A stretch of DNA of 64,000 nt, taken from contig CP136491.1 in the NCBI GenBank assembly GCA_032768795.1, forward strand, positions 2,294,001 to 2,358,000. Direction: 5' to 3'. Source of the DNA: Tremella fuciformis (taxonomy: Eukaryota > Basidiomycota > Tremellomycetes > Tremellales > Tremellaceae). How positions within the stretch are numbered: position 1 is the first letter of the stretch; each line of letters starts with the position of its first letter. Positions 40,294 through 51,712 of the stretch are shown in pieces. The translations under genes were made by a program, and so were the position numbers. The notes below the pieces were generated by a model. The model searched no databases and had not been told where the DNA came from. It saw nothing but the letters and a program-made list of their open reading frames with translations.

Positions 40294-42534
40294 TCAGGAA
40301 GATGCCTGATCATAGACGGCCACTTGCGCGTCTTTTCTCGAAGTCTCCCACTCCGCCCTCTGCTCAAGGGTTCTGAAGTCGACGCTAACGGGACGCGGCA
40401 ATGCAGCCAGTTCCGTCGAAAGCTGCCCGAGCTGGCACAGCAGCGACATGACCACACTTTCCATTGAGTTTGGCGTCACCCTTTTGTCGTCCCCCTGGAT
40501 CGACATGGTGATGGATCGCACCATTGCGGTGACATCACGCTTTCTGGCATATGTGTCCGAGCTATGTATCCCTCGAGCGCTGACTGACAAGAGGAGGTCC
40601 GGAATAAGCGTGTCATTTTGACTAGCTGCTGGGCGATGTGTGTAGGGTCGCACTCGCACCTTCGTGCCCGGAGTCAAAGTCGTATTGGTTAGTGCGAGAA
40701 ATTCACCTTGGCAATCTCGACAGCTGCTCCATGAGAAATGGATGGGGTCGAGGGCGAGAGGGTCCTTGGGCTCGCTCCCTTTGCCAAACATGGTGGGCGG
40801 TGCATGCTGTTCCGCTTCGAGGCTAGCATGCTCGTCATGGTCGGGAATGATATTTACGTAGTCGCGCTTGGGTCGTTTGGGTCTCGGTTGATTCATCTCT
40901 ACCAAGACCGTCGGCAGCGCGGTGTACCGCGACGACTCTGGCGCCTCACTGAGTGAGCGGAGCACCCGAGCGATCGAGTAGGCTTCACATTGAAGGCCGT
41001 CGGGGAAGGTGGAAGTAAGCCGGCGTATGAACCGGGTCACACGCACTTTCTGGCGGCCCTCCGGATCGCTCTTGAAGCCTTGTGTATCGAAGCAGCCGCT
41101 AATCTCATCGATCAGATCATCGTTGCTGTACGCAGCGGCCGGGTACGGTCCTTGCATGCGTGCTCTTAGATTGGTGGACCGGTTAGAAATGTACAGCTCA
41201 GGAGCGTCGCGGTTCTGGTCATTTCCTGCTGAAGGGGCGGTAGTCCAAACAAAGTCGGCGGGATCCAGCTTTGACCGGGGTAGGCCACTCTGTGACCTCT
41301 GATCATCGGCCTTTCTAAGTGCTGCGAAAGCGGTCTCTTCCTGTTCTTTACTAATGAGTTCCGCCAGTCTTTTGGGCTCCGCCAGTTTGCACTTGCTAGG
41401 CTTGTTGGGCGCCCGGACCCGCGTTCTCTTCGTGGCATCTTCCGTCCGGAGCCTCGTGGACTGGTTCGGTGCAGGCTTGGACTTTCCCACTTGTCGCTCT
41501 ACCTGGACGGCGACAGAAGTTGGACGAGTTGATCGCTGAGATGAATTACCGCCCGATTCGCTGCTATACTGAGTGCCAGAGTCACTTTCGGAGCCCGAGG
41601 TTGCGCATGGCGATGCATGTCCCCTCAAAGGCGACTCTGTTCCGCGGGTTTCTCCCTCTTCGACTTGTATACATGCGGCTTCGGAGGTGCCGCACATTTT
41701 GATATCCACGTCAGCATCGGCAGACATTGTTGCAGTACTGACGTGGGGAATGCAGCCATCTTCAAGGACGCCGGTGGCTGTGGGCGAGCGAACTATAACT
41801 TGCGGTACGCTGCGTCGCGCTGGCGGCTGGTCACCGAGAGCCGCGACGGGGGGAGAGAGGTGAGCAGCACGTTCACCATGATCACTGTCGAGATCCATTG
41901 CCGAGATCGAATCGTCGGGTCCGGTATTCCTGGCGTTGCCCTGAGCGCGCCAGAGAGCCAAAAGAGCAGGGCCGTGCAAGGTCACCTCGGATGGCGAGTA
42001 ACCTGAAGCTGGCTCTATCTGCGTCAATGGCGCCAATTTGTTGGCCGTCCTCACAGATTCTAAGCGAGGTCCACAAATCGCAGAGACGCTGGAAGGAGAG
42101 CAATCATAGAAGCTGGCCGATCGGCTAGAGTGACTATGACTTTCGCCGTCAGCCATCGAGCCGGTCGACGACGAGTGACTGTGACGTCGGCTCGAATTGC
42201 CGCTGTCTAAGGGGTTGGATGGGCCAAGATGGACAGCAGGCTGGAGAGGGGTCGGAAGGCGGATTGGGGCCAACGTCAGGCTTGAATCCTCCTCGATGCC
42301 GTGCGAGTCTTCCGCAGGCGATCCAAGAGAGAGGCGGCTGTCTCGCATATGCGCAAAGTCCCCGGGCGCAGGCGGCTCCGAGGGCGGCTCTCTCGTGGTG
42401 AGCCGCCCCAGGTAGTCACAGAGCGGAGCTTGCACGCAAGCAGGGTTCTCCGCGCGGTCGTCGAGCGAGTTTCGATAGGGGTCATAATCTACACTGGGGA
42501 CACCACGAGAGCCAGAGGAAGCCCCAGCCGACAT
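40294..42534 (-). CDS. PxDFxW-domain protein 2, two domain copies (unknown function)
   Basis: A single-exon ORF of 746 residues with ATG at 42534. A long Ser/Pro-rich, acidic N-terminal part leads to a basic stretch (TKRTRVRAPNKPSKCKLAE, like a nuclear signal) and then two tandem copies of the array domain. Copy a: LDPADFVWTTAPS, YISNRSTNLRARM, DDLIDEISGCFDTQGF, VRVTRFIRRLTSTFPD and AYSIARVLRSLSEAP. Copy b: LDPIHFSWSSCRD, LALTNTTLTPGTKVRV, DTLIPDLLLSVSARGIH, DVTAMVRSITMSIQGD and SMESVVMSLLCQLG. A second basic cluster (PRPKRPKR) separates them. The acidic/Ser-rich leader and basic clusters would fit a nuclear protein, which is only an inference. Confidence 0.65.
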   Translation of the reverse strand: MSAGASSGSRGVPSVDYDPYRNSLDDRAENPACVQAPLCDYLGRLTTREPPSEPPAPGDFAHMRDSRLSLGSPAEDSHGIEEDSSLTLAPIRLPTPLQPAVHLGPSNPLDSGNSSRRHSHSSSTGSMADGESHSHSSRSASFYDCSPSSVSAICGPRLESVRTANKLAPLTQIEPASGYSPSEVTLHGPALLALWRAQGNARNTGPDDSISAMDLDSDHGERAAHLSPPVAALGDQPPARRSVPQVIVRSPTATGVLEDGCIPHVSTATMSADADVDIKMCGTSEAACIQVEEGETRGTESPLRGHASPCATSGSESDSGTQYSSESGGNSSQRSTRPTSVAVQVERQVGKSKPAPNQSTRLRTEDATKRTRVRAPNKPSKCKLAEPKRLAELISKEQEETAFAALRKADDQRSQSGLPRSKLDPADFVWTTAPSAGNDQNRDAPELYISNRSTNLRARMQGPYPAAAYSNDDLIDEISGCFDTQGFKSDPEGRQKVRVTRFIRRLTSTFPDGLQCEAYSIARVLRSLSEAPESSRYTALPTVLVEMNQPRPKRPKRDYVNIIPDHDEHASLEAEQHAPPTMFGKGSEPKDPLALDPIHFSWSSCRDCQGEFLALTNTTLTPGTKVRVRPYTHRPAASQNDTLIPDLLLSVSARGIHSSDTYARKRDVTAMVRSITMSIQGDDKRVTPNSMESVVMSLLCQLGQLSTELAALPRPVSVDFRTLEQRAEWETSRKDAQVAVYDQASS

Positions 42535-42961
42535 CGTTGGTGCACTTGTGGCGGATGTTGGTTCTCTCCAGAATTGACTTGAACGCGGACTGGCCAGTTG
42601 ATCGATATAGTCTTGTTTGGGGCATGAGCATACAGAAACGAGGACAAGGGAGCTGGTTGCACAGCCTCGTGAGGATTGGCAAACGAATGCCTCGCCATCA
42701 GAGCCTCAGACAGCCATCGCGAGAGGTAACGAGAAGGCACGCTCAGTGTCATTCGAGAAGCTTCTTCGACTTTGGTGAAGAGTTGTGAAGCAGGTCAGAG
42801 ACGAAACCGAGTTCAAGGCTCCGCCTCCATGATGATGAGTATAGCTGGTATAGTGGCATGTACAAGCTTCGGAATGACAGTCTGGGAAGCGGCATACGTG
42901 GTCATGCTCTATCATCAAGTCTGCACCGTCATCCGTGTGGTCGAGAGGGCGGAGATGCGTC
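42535..42961. other. Intergenic between array genes 2 and 3
   Basis: 427 bp with no supported coding segment. It probably contains the promoter of array gene 2 and the 3' flank of gene 3. Confidence 0.5.
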
Positions 42962-44008
42962 TCAGCGACCCGTTGACCGAGGAGTCAATGACCGGGCCCC
43001 TCCAGCAGCCGGCATTCGCATGGTGAGCTCGCAGTACCCTTCCGGCACGGGTTCAGTGATGAGAGAGCGACACACGTCGAACAGTGAGACGGCCGACACC
43101 TTCTGGACATGGTCCGGCGTGGTGAAGGTGACGCGTGTGATCAGGTATTTCACGCGGGTGGAAAGCGCTGGACCGTGCCGTCGGCTCGCTACTGTCAAAC
43201 CAAAGTGCGACAGACAGTTCGTGATCGGGATGGCGAGCGCGTCGTTGCAGTGGCACTCGTCGGGTCCCCGGAAGCTTCCCATCTTGGCTGTGAAGCCCGT
43301 CGCCTTGTTCAACACCGAGGCGTATACGGTCTCGGTGACCCTGCCAATTCGGTCCGCGCGCTCGACGAGACGTTTACTCAATTTGGTCTGGTACGGGGTC
43401 GAATCCCAAGAGAAATCTTCCGGTTGGAGGTCCACGAGCTCGATGCCTGCCGACCGTCTCTCCTTGTCCAGCTGAGCGAGTAAAGAGAGGGCCTCCTGTT
43501 GCGTTTGATGGTTGAGTGGCGGGGTCCGCCTTGACCCGCGCCCTTTTCTCGGAGTGGTCCGAAAAGCCCTGTCACGGCCGAGGGATTCCCGGGAAGGAGC
43601 TGGATGGAGTGATACGCATGCTCGGGATGAGCTGAATGAGACTGCCAATGACGTCGACGCTGGTGGAGACAAAGGCGACTGCGACCACTCTAATGGGCTT
43701 TGCCGGTAAGAGAGGGGTCCTGTTGTGTTGGATCGGTACTCCATGTGCCCCTCAGGAAAGGTGAGATTATTTTGTTGGTCGGGCCGGCAGTCTCTTGCGG
43801 GCAGGTAGTCGAGATTCGGCGCAGATTGGGTGAAAGGGGTGAGAGCATAGCTTGCCTGATCGGTCCTTTCAAGGCTGACTGGTGATGGACTTGCAATCGC
43901 GCCAAAGGCCTCGTCAATCGTTCGTTGACGCTCCCGGGCCTCCTGGAGCCACATGGGTTCATGCCATCCGGAAACGGCGACAGACTGGGAGACCCACTCA
44001 CTGGACAT
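42962..44008 (-). CDS. PxDFxW-domain protein 3 (unknown function)
   Basis: A single-exon ORF of 348 residues with ATG at 44008. A Ser/Pro/Gln-rich N-terminal half is followed by a basic segment (RTTPRKGRGSRRTPP) and a helical QEALSLLAQLDKERR. The array domain then reads LVDLQPEDFSWDSTP, YASVLNKATGFTAKM, NDALAIPITNCLSHFGL, TRVKYLITRVTFTTPD and SAVSLFDVCRSLITEPVP. It aligns block by block with the domain copies of the two genes to the left, best with copy a of gene 2. Close spacing and the same strand suggest origin by tandem duplication followed by strong divergence. Confidence 0.6.
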   Translation of the reverse strand: MSSEWVSQSVAVSGWHEPMWLQEARERQRTIDEAFGAIASPSPVSLERTDQASYALTPFTQSAPNLDYLPARDCRPDQQNNLTFPEGHMEYRSNTTGPLSYRQSPLEWSQSPLSPPASTSLAVSFSSSRACVSLHPAPSRESLGRDRAFRTTPRKGRGSRRTPPLNHQTQQEALSLLAQLDKERRSAGIELVDLQPEDFSWDSTPYQTKLSKRLVERADRIGRVTETVYASVLNKATGFTAKMGSFRGPDECHCNDALAIPITNCLSHFGLTVASRRHGPALSTRVKYLITRVTFTTPDHVQKVSAVSLFDVCRSLITEPVPEGYCELTMRMPAAGGARSLTPRSTGR

Positions 44009-44438
44009 TTGCCTTTTGTGTTCGGTGCAACGCGCACGGCGCAGTCGAGGAGATCCGCGATCGTATATGAAGTCAAGATGAGATCTGCTTCCAGAGATCG
44101 TAGCTGCCGCTACCAGGTCCTACGGGCGATGTACACCCTCAGTGGTTGGAGGGTACGGGTTTGCTGACGGCGAGATTACAGGCAGTGCCGCTACTTGTTT
44201 TGTAGTACTTGTTGGACCCGTTCATTCAAAGGAGTGATTGGCAAAACTCCCTCGGTTTTGTGCTCTAAAGCAAGTGGAGGTGTCAGTTTCACAATGCGGA
44301 CATGGCAATCTGCTGCCAGTCGAAGCGTTGCCTCGAGGAAGGCTGCAGGCCCAAAAGGCGCTCCGCCGCCGGGCTTAAGCCTCACGCCCGATGCAAGATA
44401 GTGGAAAGTCCCCTCTAGATATCTACGTCGTTGAGTTG
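44009..44438. other. Intergenic between array gene 3 and the SGNH hydrolase gene
   Basis: 430 bp. A minus-strand ORF runs through it but overlaps the spliced 3' end of the SGNH gene in another frame, so I treat it as a shadow. No other coding signal is seen. Confidence 0.5.
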
Positions 44439-46705
44439 CTAAGTCGCCATGACCGCCACTATCCTGAAATGATGAGCATCCGGATCGTCCGGATGCGAAC
44501 TTGTCCTTGCCACTTCGCACGTCACGCTACGTGTCAGCTGGCATCATGAACAGTGTCGCCCAGGAGACGCACTAATGATCTCCAGGTGTGACCTTTTCGT
44601 CGATATACGCCACTCTGCACATGTCAGGCATAAAACTTGTTCTGGCAAATTGAGACTGACACAGCCACGTTGTACTGCTTGGTCCAGTATCCCGCCAGTG
44701 TCACTGCGCCACCTTCGTTGTCATCGACCCAGCATTTGGCATCGCCCAAATGATAGTTTTGGCTGCGGTAGTAATACACGGCGACCCTTGTTATCAGTCT
44801 TGGGTCACAGTCAAAACTTGTAGGACATACCGCCCGGCGTTGACCTTGATCTCCACCCTGATTCGCGCTCCGACGGTCGACGACACCCAGAAGTGCTTCT
44901 CGCCATTCCAGACAAACGGCTCCCAGCCGTCATGGGTCGTGGGCACCATGGGATTATCATGGTCGTTGGCGTCCGCACAAAACATTTTAGGCTGTGGGAG
45001 TCCAAGCAGATGTCGGGGCGAGTCAGGGTCCGGCTTGAAGGGATCTACCACTTCTCGAAGCGGTGTGAACATGTTGACGAGCGGCACAGAGTAAGGTGTG
45101 GCGGGGAGCACAAAGTGGCGTGACTCGTTGAGTAGTGCTTGCAGCGGCTCTTCGTCAAAGGTTGTTTCCCAGCCTGACGGTGGGCGTGCGGGGTCTGTCA
45201 TGTGCGGCGAGTCCAGCGCAAAGGGAATGTCGACGAGCTCGGAGGAAGGGTTGGTGGTGGAGGTGGTGCGTTGATGAGAAGGTATGACGGGCAGACCATA
45301 TCGATTCAGCTGGCAGAGTTCTGTCTCGAGATACGCGATGAGCAGGTCGGCCAGTATACGCTGCGCATCAGTGATCGTCGAATCATGTGCATCGAGGAGC
45401 TTCACATGACCTCGAGCGTTAGGGTGAAGAATGTCTCGCTGGTAGAATGACCGGGCGACGGACTCTGGGAAGCGGAGGTAATGATTCCACACGAGGCGCT
45501 TCATCCTGCCAGTCAGCTTCCCTCTAGGCGATAGGCGATGATAGATGTTCACGAGATATAGGGGATGTCGTAGTAGTGGGAAATTGGCAAATGCACCATT
45601 TGGGGGTCCGCATACCCGAGGTCGTTTCCTACGAGCGGTGACCATGCGCCCAGAATGACAATGGCGGGCTCGGATTTGAATTCCGTCAGGACACGGAGCA
45701 GCTGCTCAAAGAAGTTCTGGTAGATGTCGTCGGGCTGGTCGTTGACGTCGAACTCGAGGATGATCAGGTCAACATCGGCGGGTATATGATGTGTCTGCGA
45801 TCAGCGTCCCTGCTGTTCACCGGCCGTACGTGAGACATACGCCACAGAAAGCATAGTAACTGGGATCAGCTCTGCCTACTGCGACTAGGTCCAACTCGCC
45901 TCGAGTCCATGCCGCCTATCGCGCCATTCATGAACTCGTGCTTGGACTGCCATCAGCGGCGCACCAGCACGAGAGAGAGGGGAGACACATTCGGGAACGT
46001 GTCGGAGAACCACTGATCCACCAAGCTCGTATAGCACCCCGGGCCGGCCGGGTCGCCCTGCGGGAACGACGGACTCGGATGCACGCCGTGGCACGCCGAC
46101 ACTGCGCATCAGCCTCGCCTCTCATCTCCAGAGCCGCTGGACCCACCTGACCCCCCCAATACGCCCACTTTGACCCGATGGCCCTCTCTGGCCTTCTGCA
46201 ACACGCGCTTCATCCTCGCTCCAGTCCCGTCCACCAACCTCGACCGTCTCAGCCCCTCCGGACTGTACACCCCACACAGCCTCTCCCCCTCGTCCGTCAG
46301 CCCACACATACACCCCAGGGCACCGTCGTTCACGTCCACGTCCACCCCGTCTATCAACACCCCCTTGCCATTAGAGGCACCGCCGATAGAGACGTGCGGC
46401 AAAGGCGGCAGTCCCGGGACGTGCGGGTGCACCGCCGCGTAGATGAGGAGCAGGAGGAAGGGCGTGCTCAGTGCTGCCAGGGGCCAGTAGCGCTTCCATC
46501 TCCCGTGGGCGTGGGCACGGGGCGGGTAACGCGAGCGCGGGTGGGCCTTGTGTTCTGGGGAGAGGGACGGCGAGGAGGGTGGATCGGGCGGGTCGTGCAG
46601 GAGCGGACGACGGGATGACGAGGCGCCCGACGAGTCGAGTTCGGCGTCATGTGGATACGCGGAGAGCTCGTGTTCTGGGTAGGCACCTCTATCCCTTGCT
46701 GCCAT
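44439..46705 (-). CDS. Membrane-anchored SGNH/GDSL-type hydrolase
   Basis: A type II membrane protein. ATG at 46705, a cytosolic acidic/Ser-rich leader, a basic HGRWKRYW and a transmembrane helix (WPLAALSTPFLLLLIYAAV). After a lumenal linker the SGNH block I is completed across an intron: VGVLGGS joined to VSACHGVHP. Then follow CYTSLVDQWFSDTFP, FMNGAIGGMDS (block with the oxyanion Asn), a DLIILEFDVND region, RDILHPNARGH (late catalytic Asp/His block), ADLLIAYLE, and a beta-rich C-terminal domain ending GDAKCWVDDNEGG, LAGYWTKQYNV, VTPGDHYVTCEV and FRIVAVMAT with the stop at 44439. Introns of the C-terminal part fit exactly. Such proteins are probable Golgi esterases or acyl-modifying enzymes of cell-surface polysaccharide; the substrate is unknown. 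Confidence 0.85.
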
Positions 46706-47005
46706 GCTGTCAGTCGAGAGACGATATATGGACACCGGTCAAGAGACAAGAGACGCGGTTTAAGAATGTCTCTACGCGCCCCATATCCAGGCACGAACGA
46801 GACACGTTATGAGTATATATGATAGCTCTGACTCTACAATGATGCAAGTTGCCATGTGCATGCTGTAGTGGATAGAACGTAGATGCTGTGCAGATTTGAC
46901 GATGGGCAGAGACACGTGCAATGCTATAGATACTGCAATGTCAGCGGCGACACAAATCGTTTGACCATCCCGACCGACCAGACTGGCGGCGAAGACGACT
47001 GTCTA

Positions 47006-50000
47006 TCAGTCTTCATCCCCATCCTCCTTGGAGAACCGTATATAGGATGACTCACTGTCCCGCTTGATCAACGCCTGTGCCTCTTCCATCTTCTGGAACA
47101 GCTCGGCGTCCCCAATGACCCTCGCAGCGTCTCGAACCTCACGACACGTCTCATCGAGGCGCGTGATGACCCGTACGATCGTACCTTCCTGGACGTCCGT
47201 CAGGGCGGTAATATCAGAGAAAGGCTACTCGATTAGCCAAGCTAGCGAGGAGTGTTGTGTACAACGCACCATCCCCTTGGCCCACTCGTAGACCACTTCC
47301 ACCAGTCCCACCTTGTACTTTTCGTCAAAGTTCTCGTACTGGACCTGGCAGGCATCTTGCTGTCGCTCCACCTCGCCGGCAATGCGGTAGATGACCTCTA
47401 GCCCTTGCGACAGTTTGGACGGAATTTGTGGGACAGAATCAGACTTTTCCACAAAAACAAACACGGAGAGCAGAGCGACCACCTCCTCGGGCGTATAGTC
47501 GGCAAGGATATTCTCAAGGATGAGCTCGGTGAGAATGAGCTCGGGGGCCGAGTTTATCTGTGGATCAGTGAAGAGATCGAGGAAGCAAACGCAGCTAGCG
47601 TACCTCACACGCCACCCTGCCCTTGAGCAGCACCGTGGCATTCTCATCGATGAAATGCAAACGCTTCAAAACCTCGACGCGGCTCTCGTAATCGGGCAAT
47701 AGCTCCAGATTCTGATCCGAAAGGGCCAGCTTGAGAGATGTCAAGGAGGCCTCGACAAGCTTGATCTCGTGCTGTTGAGCATACTGAACATCAGCCAACA
47801 CTCAACTGGTTTCGAGGAGTACGCTCACATGCTCCTCGAAGTCTGGGCATAATTGGCAGCCCATTTTATTCAGACGATCGACCAGCACCGCCCGGCCCCG
47901 TAGTTCCTCTTGAAAGTGAATGTCCCTCATCCGGCTCCAGTCCACCTCGGGAAGTTCGGAGAGGGCCGAAAGCTCCTCTTGCAGCACAACAAGGTCATCC
48001 ATCGTCTTTTTCGACGCTTCTTTGTTCTTTTTGTCAACGATAGCGGTAAAGTCGACCTACACAGTCAGCCAGGATCTGAGCAGGAAACGCCCACCTTCAA
48101 GATGCGATTGACAAGAAAAGAGATGGAAGCGGCGTCCACGGTCGCGAGCTCGTAAGCTTGTTTTGGAGGGGTACCTCTGGACAGCACCGGCGGCCAACGA
48201 GGAGTGACATCGGTGGACTTGATGTCTGGACATAAGTCTTCGTACACAGCAAAGGCTCTAATGACGCACCGGACTTGCCCGACTTCTGCTCGGGTGAGAC
48301 GAGAACGAGCGCCCAGAAAGCTTTCGAATCAGATTTTGAACCATCTTTGACTATAGTCGGTGCACTGCGCAGTAATACCGCCAGATTGCCTGGGTAATGC
48401 TTGACCGTCAGTCATACGACCTGTGTCAAGATGGGGACTTGCCCCATTCCTCAGCACAGCCACACGGCCAGGCGCAAAGATCTTGCCCCCGGCTTGAGCC
48501 CAAGAAGCGGTTTTGACAAGGTTCTCATTCGACCGCACTACCTGGGCCGATATATCGTAGAACGCCTCGATATCCCCCAAGCAGGCATCACAAGTGAGCT
48601 TGGGCAGGCGGGCAAGCTGCTTTTCGGTCTAAAGCTTCAGCGAACGAACCAATAGAGGAACAGCTCGCTCACGTGGGCAATCTGGCGTTGGGTTTCGGGA
48701 GCAAGCTTTTGCGTGGCATTCTCAGAGAAAGAGCGCTTGATCATCTCCTCGACTCGCAATGCTTCGACGCGGAGAAGATTCAAAATCATATTGTATGTTA
48801 AGCGGAATTGCGAGGACAGTCGATTCGGCGTGCCGAGCATCATCTCTTTGAGCTCATTGACCTGTTGTATCAGAACCAAGGGCTCCCGAAACGCGGTCAC
48901 TCACAGAAGGCAATTCATCGCCAGAGAGGATGATGACCGTTCCTGTGGTGTCCAAACCTCGTCGTCCGGCTCGTCCGGCCATCTGTGTATACTCTCCAGG
49001 AAGGAGATTGCGGAATCCATGGCCGTCGTGCTTCCGGATACCTGAGAATACCACACACTTTGCGGGCATATTGACACCCTGAGAGTGAGCTTGCCAGCCT
49101 TGCTCGTGGACATGCGTACCATCGCGAAGGTCTCGGTGGCGAAGAGAACCTTGACCAGCCCGCGGGAGAAAAGGATTTCAACAACCTCTGCGCCTGTCAG
49201 CTGGGACATTTGGCACAGATTGACTCGCCTTTCACGAGAGGCAACAGTCCACCGTGATGCACGCCGATTCCGCGACTGAGTAGATCACGCATGCGCGTGA
49301 TCTGAGGCAAGACCTTATCGGTGCCTGTAAATCAATCGAGAGCATCAACGACACGGGGAAAGCCAACCTTTCAGGCGGTTGAGGGCTCGCTCCCAAGTGA
49401 TATGCACCTCGCTCTTCTCCTTCTGATCGCACAGATCCATGCTGCCAAGTGTCTGCGCATATTCCTCACAGCGCTTTTTGCTGAAAACAAAGTTGACTAC
49501 CGGCAGAAGGTTATTCTTTTTGAGGTGGTTGATCAAATGCGTCCAGACATTTTGATCCAATTGGTGTCCTCCGCGACGAGGAGGTCCAAATCCACCTCCT
49601 CCGCCCTGCTTAACGGCCGCCGACGGGGCGTGTATCGGCGCACCATTGACTCCACCGCCTCGATTGCTGTGATTACGACCGGCCCCGATCTTGGTGAAGG
49701 GCGCGCCACGACCCGTTGGAAGCTCTCGAGCCCTTGTGGCCGCGCCACCCCGACCACCCGATCGCTGCACTGGCGGTAGCCCAGCCGCTTCTCGCTCCTT
49801 ATCCTGTTTTCGTCGCAAGGCCTCGGCGGCCGAGTGATAACCTTCGCCAATGAATTGTGATTTGGCAGAGACGATCTTATGCAGCTCTTTTCCGGCCCAC
49901 AGGAAATGCTCCAACGGCACCGGGCGCATGGGCGTGGATATGACATAGATGTCCTTCTTCTTGGTCCGACTACATGTCAGCTTGGGCGGAAGGAGGTCCC

Positions 50001-51667
50001 ATGCTTACTGACCCGACCCAATCTGCAAACTCCTTGGTATTGGGTACGGTAGCAGACAGCAAAATGATGTTGACATGCTCAGGAAGCATGATGATGACCT
50101 CCTCCCACACCACACCTCGCTGCATGGTCAGCCACGTCGTCTTGGACAATCTTGCTGAAGCTCGCCTCTGCGTCGTTGACATAGTGCACCTCGTCGAAGA
50201 TGACGAATTCGACATCTCTGATGAGGTCGGCGCCCTTGTATAGCATGCTCCGCAAGATCTCGGTTGTCATCTATCGAGTCAGCTGCCACAGCCGCCTTTA
50301 CGACTTCACATACAATGAGGCAACTTCCCTCGGCGTTGATCTGCACGTCGCCGGTCAGTATACCAACCGTGGACGGATCAAAAGTCGTCTTGAAATCTCG
50401 GAATTTCTGATTCGAAAGTGCCTTGATCGGTGAAGTGTAGATGGCCCTGCTGATGAGCTCATCAGACCCTCGACTCAAGTAGCTTACCTAGTCATGTGTT
50501 TCGCAGCCAGGGCAATAGCATACTCGGCCACGACCGTTTTACCTGCAGACGTATGCGCAGCAACGAATACGCTGTCTCCCATCTCCAAGCGATATACTGC
50601 CTCTTTCTGGAAGTTGTCGAGTTCAAAGGGGTATTCTCTCGCCATCTCGGGAACAAGCTCGTGGAACTGCTCATAAGTATAGTGCGGAAATGGTCATTTC
50701 GGCCCACGTTGACCAGGTGTTTGTTGATGTCCACGACATGCGCCCACTCCTTCTTGGGACCTGCTTTGAACTGCCGTCGTGGAGTTGTCGGTACCGGTAG
50801 GCGCTGTCGATCAGCGGCGCTGGACTGGAAGGTCGTCTGCTCACCCCTAAAGGTAAGAGATCGTCCACATTCTTGCGCCCGGGTACATCGTGCCCGTTCA
50901 TCTTCCTCTCCTCCCCACTCCCCTCCCCTTCCTCCTCAAGCCTAGACACTTCCAAGGTAGGACTCGTCTCGCCATCTCTGCGTCTGCGGTGCGCCTTCGG
51001 AGCTACGCTCGATTCTCCCAACATCCGACTCAAGAATTCCTCCGCGCCCTCAAGCTGCATCCCTCTCCTGAGTCCCGGTGCCCGCGTCCGCCACCCCTGC
51101 TCCTCCTCTTGCTCCTCCTCCTCCTCTGCGGGCTGCTCCACTGTGGCTGCGACCTCCAAGCCTCCTGGTAAGAACGGCGCATAGCTTCCCTTGCCCCGGA
51201 CGAAATTGGCCAAAGATCCCGGTGCTCGGGTTGTAGAGGAAGACAACGTGGGATGGGCCGGAGGGCGAGGTGCCAGTGACTCTCGCCAGTGTGTGAATGT
51301 GCCATCGATACCTCTACACGTCGGCGTGACGGCGTGGGTCTGGTACATCGGTTCAAGCGACAATGGCGGTAAAGGCAGCTCAACCTCGGGGGGTCTGCGA
51401 CTATGAGAGCTTGCCCCAAGCCAGCAGTGTTACTTACAATTGCCAGCGCCATAGGTCAGGTCCACTCAAGTCCCTAGCAGGGGAGAGAACCCCCTCCTCG
51501 AGTTCTTGCCGTGCTTGTGTAGGGGTCGGGATGCCACCGATGCCAAGTGATGTTCTGAGCTGGTCGAGGTCTATGCGAGATGAGGTTGGGTCGGCGATGC
51601 TCTCCAACAGAGAGACGAAGCCGAAGCGACATCTCGAGGGCCCAGCCTCTGCCTCTGTGCCACTCAT
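47006..51667 (-). CDS. SKI2: Ski2 DExH-box RNA helicase of the SKI complex
   Basis: Ski2 feeds mRNA to the cytoplasmic exosome for 3'-5' decay and also limits viral dsRNA. ATG at 51667 ([17 protein letters not shown]), an N-terminal arm, then the helicase core: [34 protein letters not shown] (motif I), [49 protein letters not shown] (motif II), [33 protein letters not shown] (motif III), [32 protein letters not shown] (motif VI) and [13 protein letters not shown]. The insert/arch region and a DSHCT C-terminus ([41 protein letters not shown]) follow. Many introns of about 50 nt. The stop is placed at 47006-47008 by read-through; splicing of the last possible intron would alter only a few residues. 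A Helitron ends 45 bp upstream of the ATG. Confidence 0.92.
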
Positions 51668-51712
51668 ATGATCCGATCTGGTCTGCACTGAGGAGAGGCG
51701 ACTGACTGACGA

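Noticed and set aside
44191..44520. Minus-strand ORF of 109 codons whose middle part vaguely resembles the PxDFxW-domain helices
   Set aside because: Its upstream part overlaps the well-fitting last exon of the SGNH gene in another frame, and it lacks the PxDFxW start block. It is most likely a shadow; a decayed fifth copy cannot be excluded.
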